In this document: in pieces, positions 60,013 through 64,000 of the stretch | Numbering within the stretch: position 1 is the stretch's first letter | Layout of the letters: each line of letters starts with the position of its first letter | Source: Gemmatimonadota bacterium | GTDB taxonomy: Bacteria; Gemmatimonadota; Gemmatimonadetes; Longimicrobiales; Gaopeijiaceae | Direction: 5' to 3' | DNA length: 64,000 nucleotides | NCBI GenBank assembly: GCA_022826565.1 | Contig: JAJDUP010000012.1 | Location: 310,001-374,000 of the forward strand | Notes under the pieces: generated by a model | Database searches by the model: none | Seen by the model: only the letters and a program-made list of their open reading frames with translations | What the model was told of the DNA's origin: nothing | Position numbers and translations under genes: made by a program

Positions 60013-60984
60013 ATGAAGCGCATCCTCATTACCGGCGCCGCGGGGCAGCTCGGGACGGAACTGGCCTCCACCCTGCAGGCCCGTTACGGGCCCGCGGCAA
60101 TCCTCGCCACCGACATTCGCGATCCGGCGGAGTGGGCGACGCGCAGCCAGGCCGCAAGACTCGACTGCCTCGACCTGGATGCCTTGCGGGATACGGTAGC
60201 GGGCTTTCGCGCCGACGCCGTTCTGCACCTGGCCGCGGTGCTCTCGGCCACCGCCGAGGCCAACCCCCTCGCGGCCTGGAAGCTCAACATGAACGGCCTC
60301 GTGAACGTCCTGCAGGTAGCGGCCGAGGCGGGATGCCGCGTCTTCGTGCCGAGCTCGATCGCCGCGTTCGGCCCCGGGACGCCGCGCGATCCGGCGCCGC
60401 AGTCCACCGTCCAGCGCCCCACGACCATGTACGGCGTCACGAAGGTGGCCGGCGAGCTGCTCTGCGACTACTACCACGACCGCCTCGGGGTGGACGCGAG
60501 GGGGCTGCGCTTCCCCGGGCTGATCTCCTACGCCACTCCTCCCGGCGGCGGCACCACCGACTACGCGGTCGAGATCTTCCGCGCCGCCCTTTGCGAGGGC
60601 CACTACACCTGCTTCCTGAGGGCCGACACGCGCATGGACATGATGTACATGCCCGACGCGATCCGCGCGGTAGTCGAGCTCATGGAGGCGCCGCCGGACG
60701 GACTCACGTACCGGAACGCTTTCAACATCACGGCAATGCAGTTCACGCCGGCCGAGCTGGCCGAGGCCATCCGGGCGCACGTCCCCGGCTTCGAGATCGA
60801 CTACGATCCCGATCCGCTGCGCCAATCGATCGCAGACTCGTGGCCCGCGCGGCTCGACGACTCGGAGGCGCGGGAGCAGTGGGGCTGGCGACATCACTAC
60901 GAACTTCCGGACATGGTGGCGGACATGTTCCGGGGACTGAACGCACAAACGGCCCGCGCGGGCGCGGGTTCCGCCGGGAGGTAG
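60013..60984 (+). CDS. L-threonine 3-dehydrogenase, SDR type
   Basis: 323 residues. Extended SDR fold: ILITGAAGQLGTELASTLQ, VLHLAAVLSATAEANP and the catalytic YGVTKVAGELL (Tyr-x3-Lys), with the RFPGLISYATPPGGGTTDYA region characteristic of SDR-type threonine dehydrogenase. It oxidises threonine to 2-amino-3-ketobutyrate. The next gene encodes the ligase that cleaves this product, which makes the assignment firm. Confidence 0.9.
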   Translation: MKRILITGAAGQLGTELASTLQARYGPAAILATDIRDPAEWATRSQAARLDCLDLDALRDTVAGFRADAVLHLAAVLSATAEANPLAAWKLNMNGLVNVLQVAAEAGCRVFVPSSIAAFGPGTPRDPAPQSTVQRPTTMYGVTKVAGELLCDYYHDRLGVDARGLRFPGLISYATPPGGGTTDYAVEIFRAALCEGHYTCFLRADTRMDMMYMPDAIRAVVELMEAPPDGLTYRNAFNITAMQFTPAELAEAIRAHVPGFEIDYDPDPLRQSIADSWPARLDDSEAREQWGWRHHYELPDMVADMFRGLNAQTARAGAGSAGR

Positions 60985-60992
60985 CGCCAACC

Positions 60993-62225
60993 ATGCCGAT
61001 GGACCGCCTGGTCACCGTGGTCGAAGGACTGGTGGCCGGACTCGAGCAGCAGGGCACCGCGAAGGGTGCGGAGGTCGTCGTCCGCGAGGTGATCCCGCCG
61101 CAAGGTGGGCAGGGGCCCCGCTTCCTCCTGGAGGGCCAGGGGGACAAGCCCTTCATACGCATGAACGCCAATTCGTACCTGGGGCTCAGCCTTCACCCCG
61201 AGGTGATCGAGGCCGAGGAGGTCACCGCGCGGGCGATGGGCGCGGGGCCGGGCGCGGTGCGGTTCATTGCGGGCACGCACTCGCAGCACACGGCGCTCGA
61301 GCGCGCCCTGGCGGCGTTTCACGGGCGCGAGGAGGGGATGATCTTCTCGTCGGCGTACGCGGCGGTCGTCAGCGCGCTGGTGTCGCTGACCGACAAGACT
61401 ACCTTCGTCCTCTCCGACGAGCTCAACCACAACTGCATCATCAACGCGATCCGCATGTCACGGCCCGCGGGCAAGGCGATCTACCCGCACCTCGACATGG
61501 ACGCCCTCGACCGCGCGCTCGAGGCCAACAAGGGGAAAGCCCGGCGGGCGATCGTGGTGACCGACGGCATCTTTTCCATGCGCGGGGACCACGCCCCGGT
61601 CGACGAGATCATGGAGATCGCGCAGCGCCACGACGACGCCTACCCGGAGAACGTCGTGGTCCTGGTGGACGACTCCCACGGGGTCGGGGCGTTCGGACCC
61701 ACCGGCAGGGGAACCGAGGAGTACACGGAAAGCGCGCCGTGCGACATCCTGGTGGGGACGCTCGGGAAGGCCTTCGGGGTGAATGGCGGCTACGTCGTGT
61801 CGAGTTCGCCGGTGATCCGGTTCCTGCGCGAGTCGTCCCCGCTGTACATCTACTCCAACCCTATTACGGCGGGAGAGGCGGCGGCGGCCATGAAGTCGCT
61901 GGAGATCCTGACCGGCCCCGGCGGCGCGGCGCGGCTGCGGCGGCTTCGCAACCTGACGAAGCGGTTCGAGGCGGGGCTGCTCGAGCGCGGCTTCGAGATC
62001 ATCCCGGGCGACCACCCCATCGTCCCGATCATGGTGCGCGACACGGCCGAGACGCGCCGGCTGGTGGCCGCCCTCTTCGATGCCGGCGTCCTGGCCACCG
62101 GGCTCGCCTTCCCGGTCGTGCCGCGCGGCGACGAATCGATCCGGTTCCAGATCAACGCCGACCACACCGAAGCCGGAATCGATTACGTCCTTTCGGCGTT
62201 GTCGGCCGCGAGCACCGCGCGGTAG
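60993..62225 (+). CDS. kbl: 2-amino-3-ketobutyrate CoA ligase
   Basis: 410 residues from ATG 60993, with GGGAGG about 12 bases upstream. Alpha-oxoamine synthase fold: MNANSYLGLSLHPEVIEAEE, FIAGTHSQHTALERALAAFH, VLVDDSHGVGAFGPTGRGTE and the PLP lysine in GTLGKAFGVNGGYV. It converts 2-amino-3-ketobutyrate and CoA to glycine and acetyl-CoA. Eight bases after the threonine dehydrogenase gene. The N-terminus is somewhat longer than in E. coli Kbl. Confidence 0.9.
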   Translation: MPMDRLVTVVEGLVAGLEQQGTAKGAEVVVREVIPPQGGQGPRFLLEGQGDKPFIRMNANSYLGLSLHPEVIEAEEVTARAMGAGPGAVRFIAGTHSQHTALERALAAFHGREEGMIFSSAYAAVVSALVSLTDKTTFVLSDELNHNCIINAIRMSRPAGKAIYPHLDMDALDRALEANKGKARRAIVVTDGIFSMRGDHAPVDEIMEIAQRHDDAYPENVVVLVDDSHGVGAFGPTGRGTEEYTESAPCDILVGTLGKAFGVNGGYVVSSSPVIRFLRESSPLYIYSNPITAGEAAAAMKSLEILTGPGGAARLRRLRNLTKRFEAGLLERGFEIIPGDHPIVPIMVRDTAETRRLVAALFDAGVLATGLAFPVVPRGDESIRFQINADHTEAGIDYVLSALSAASTAR

Positions 62226-62240
62226 CAGGCGAGGAGGACC

Positions 62241-62996
62241 ATGCGGCTGGCCTTCATCTCGGACATCCACGGCAACCTCCCTGCCCTGGACGCCGTGCTG
62301 GCCGACATCGCCGCCCGGCGCGTCGACGCCACCTACCACCTGGGCGATCTGGTGGGGTACGGGCCCTGGCCCAACGAGGTCATCGAACGCATCCGCGCCG
62401 AGGGCATCGCCGGGATCGCCGGCAACTACGACACCACCGTCGCGCTCGGCCACGACACCTGCGGCTGCCAGCACGACGACCCCCGCCACAAGGCCTTGTC
62501 AGCTGCGAGCTACAGGTGGACCGCCGCGCAGGTGACGCCCTCCAACCGCCGCTTCCTGGCGAGCCTGCCCTTCCGCCTCGACCTCCGCCCCCTGGGAGGC
62601 CACGCGGCCGGCCCGGCGGTGATCCTGATCCACGGCGCCGCCACGCTGAACACCGTCTACTGGCGCGAGGACCGAACCGATCGCTTCTGCCGGAAGATGA
62701 TCGCGCGCCTCGGGGCCCGTGACGGCGACGCCGTCCTCTTCGGGCACACGCACAAGCCCTGGACCCGCACCGTGGACGGGCGCGTGCTGATCAATACCGG
62801 CTCGGCCGGCCGGCCGAAGGACGGCGACCCGAGAGGATCCTACGCGCTGATCGAGGTGGGGCGCGAAGGTCTGGACATCGGCTTTCCCAGAGTCACCTAC
62901 GACGCGGCCCGAGCCGCGGAGGCCATCGTCGCCGCGGGACTGCCGGCCGAACTGGGTGTGTTCCTGAAAACCGGCGGTTCGCTACAGGGACACTAG
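62241..62996 (+). CDS. Metallophosphoesterase, YfcE-like
   Basis: 251 residues. Calcineurin-like motifs in order: FISDIHGNLPALDAVL, HLGDLVGYG, GIAGNYD, LIHGAA and LFGHTHKPW, then INTGSAGRPKDG. Family members are cytoplasmic phosphodiesterases. Its TAG overlaps the stop of the convergent gene (CTAG). Confidence 0.87.
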   Translation: MRLAFISDIHGNLPALDAVLADIAARRVDATYHLGDLVGYGPWPNEVIERIRAEGIAGIAGNYDTTVALGHDTCGCQHDDPRHKALSAASYRWTAAQVTPSNRRFLASLPFRLDLRPLGGHAAGPAVILIHGAATLNTVYWREDRTDRFCRKMIARLGARDGDAVLFGHTHKPWTRTVDGRVLINTGSAGRPKDGDPRGSYALIEVGREGLDIGFPRVTYDAARAAEAIVAAGLPAELGVFLKTGGSLQGH

Positions 62997-64000
62997 AACC
63001 TCGGATTCACCGTCAGACTGAACGACACCGAGAAGCGCTCGTAATAGTCGCCGCTGAAATTCGTCTCGGCCCTGATCCATCCGCCGCCTATGCCCGCGCG
63101 CACGCCGTCACCCAGAAAACGGGTGATCTCTGCGTTCACGCTGGCCGCGTTGTCGGCTTCCTCGCCCGGAACCAGGGCTTCCTGCGGATGGATGTATCGC
63201 TTGACGGCCCAAAGCGCCGCGATGTCCAACTGGGTGTCGTCGCCCAGTTCGACGGCCGCCGTGGTACGGATCCTGCCGGCGTTGTACTCCACACGTCGGG
63301 AGCTGGAGCGGTTTCGAGTAGCGTTGCCTGAAAGCGTCAGCACGAATCCGTGCGCCTCCCGGCGATCCAGGGTGAATTCGCTCCCGGCCTGGAGTCCGTC
63401 GTCCGCCCGTGGCAGGCCCAACCCTCCCTGCTTCGGGTAACTGTGGTACTGATAGGCAGCGAAGAAGGTGACCGTTGTCCGGTCGAGCGTCTCCGAGAAG
63501 CCGCGGAACAGCAGTGTGACTCCAGCTGACGGGGTGATTGTCCGTCGATCCAGGAGGTCGAGTGCCGGGAGCACCCTCGGGGCGGCGTAGTCCTTCAGTT
63601 CCCCCACAACCCGGCCATAGACGGCGAGGCCCGGCGAAATTGCTCGCGAGTAGTTTGCGTCCACAGCCGCCGAGTTGTATCCCGGAGGAAGGTAGAGCGG
63701 CATTGGCGGTCGATCCGCAATGTATCTCGATTCGACGGTGGGGACGACGCGAAGCGTTCCCCCTCGATAGCGCCGGGTATAGGTGCTCCGCAGGCTCCCC
63801 GAGAGTTCTCGCGGGGCATAGTTCCGCAACTGAAAACCGTTGGTCACGAACTGTCTCATCCCGGCGTCGAAGTCGAGACGCAGGGACTGTCTGTCCTGGG
63901 CCAGGAGCGTAAGTGTGCCCCTGGCTCCCATGTAGCCGGCTCCCGCCAGCGCGCGTTCGGTGGAATCGATCTGCGGCACGGTGACGGCCGAGAAATCGCC
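62993..64000 (-). CDS. C-terminal part of a beta-barrel outer-membrane protein (cut by window edge)
   Basis: 336 codons visible, entering at the right edge in frame through GDFSAVTVPQIDST. Alternating amphipathic strands with conserved aromatic residues (DFDAGMRQFVTNGFQLRNYA, FFAAYQYHSYPKQGG) and a final strand ending in Phe (SLTVNPRF), the usual signal for outer-membrane insertion. It may be the barrel of a TonB-dependent or porin-like protein; the N-terminus is outside the window. Confidence 0.65.
   Translation of the reverse strand, partial: GDFSAVTVPQIDSTERALAGAGYMGARGTLTLLAQDRQSLRLDFDAGMRQFVTNGFQLRNYAPRELSGSLRSTYTRRYRGGTLRVVPTVESRYIADRPPMPLYLPPGYNSAAVDANYSRAISPGLAVYGRVVGELKDYAAPRVLPALDLLDRRTITPSAGVTLLFRGFSETLDRTTVTFFAAYQYHSYPKQGGLGLPRADDGLQAGSEFTLDRREAHGFVLTLSGNATRNRSSSRRVEYNAGRIRTTAAVELGDDTQLDIAALWAVKRYIHPQEALVPGEEADNAASVNAEITRFLGDGVRAGIGGGWIRAETNFSGDYYERFSVSFSLTVNPRF

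Overview
The window is a GC-rich chromosomal segment that reads like a member of the Gemmatimonadota or a close uncultivated relative. This is inference, from the high GC, many secreted six-bladed beta-propeller lipoproteins, CarboxypepD_reg/TonB-plug proteins, small ECF sigma/anti-sigma operons and very compact overlapping genes. No rRNA is present, so the taxonomy is not proven here. There are about 65 protein genes, two tRNAs and several candidate sites.

The left third (about 3.0-23.3 kb) holds the most distinctive system: a quinohemoprotein amine dehydrogenase (QHNDH) locus. On the minus strand it carries a flavoprotein monooxygenase (QhpG-like), the dihaem alpha subunit (QhpA), a radical SAM/SPASM maturase (QhpD), the tiny crosslinked gamma subunit (QhpC), the propeller beta subunit (QhpB), an ABC exporter (QhpF-like) and, 10 kb further on, a cytoplasmic subtilisin (QhpE-like). 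QhpC keeps every Cys/Asp/Glu/Trp position used for the three thioether bridges and the CTQ cofactor of Paracoccus. The locus is broken up by a VapBC-type pair, a HepT/MntA-type pair, an ECF sigma/anti-sigma operon with a reduced LptF/G-like permease, and a minus-strand operon of secreted propeller and carboxypeptidase-regulatory-like proteins, one of which is internally deleted.

From 23.6 to 29.9 kb, tRNA-Glu and tRNA-Val are followed by an accessory block: hipBA, a tandem-repeat region with a small ORF, an unusual LeuD-LeuC (swivel-first) aconitase-family fusion, and an XRE-ImmA/PIN pair. From 29.9 to 36.1 kb lie an NSS sodium symporter and a complete BMP-type nucleoside ABC importer. From 36.2 to 42.1 kb lie an outer-membrane-type protein, a HEAT-like protein, a large secreted PIG-L deacetylase, a TonB-plug protein and phosphofructokinase.

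From 42.3 to 45.3 kb is a phenylacetyl-CoA-epoxidase-like operon (paaA, paaB, paaC) in which PaaD is split into a MIP18 protein and a separate zinc ribbon; a second MIP18 gene leads the operon and no paaE reductase is seen. The right third is mostly metabolic and housekeeping: a group II PLP decarboxylase with CPBP, DUF6941-like and MOSC genes; a GyrA/ParC-type subunit without a recognisable GyrA box; a lysine-6-dehydrogenase-like enzyme; a TolB-like propeller; Nudix, QueE, MDR and MazG-like proteins; a second ECF sigma/membrane protein/Spy-like operon; threonine dehydrogenase with 2-amino-3-ketobutyrate CoA ligase; a metallophosphoesterase; and the C-terminal part of a barrel protein cut by the window edge.
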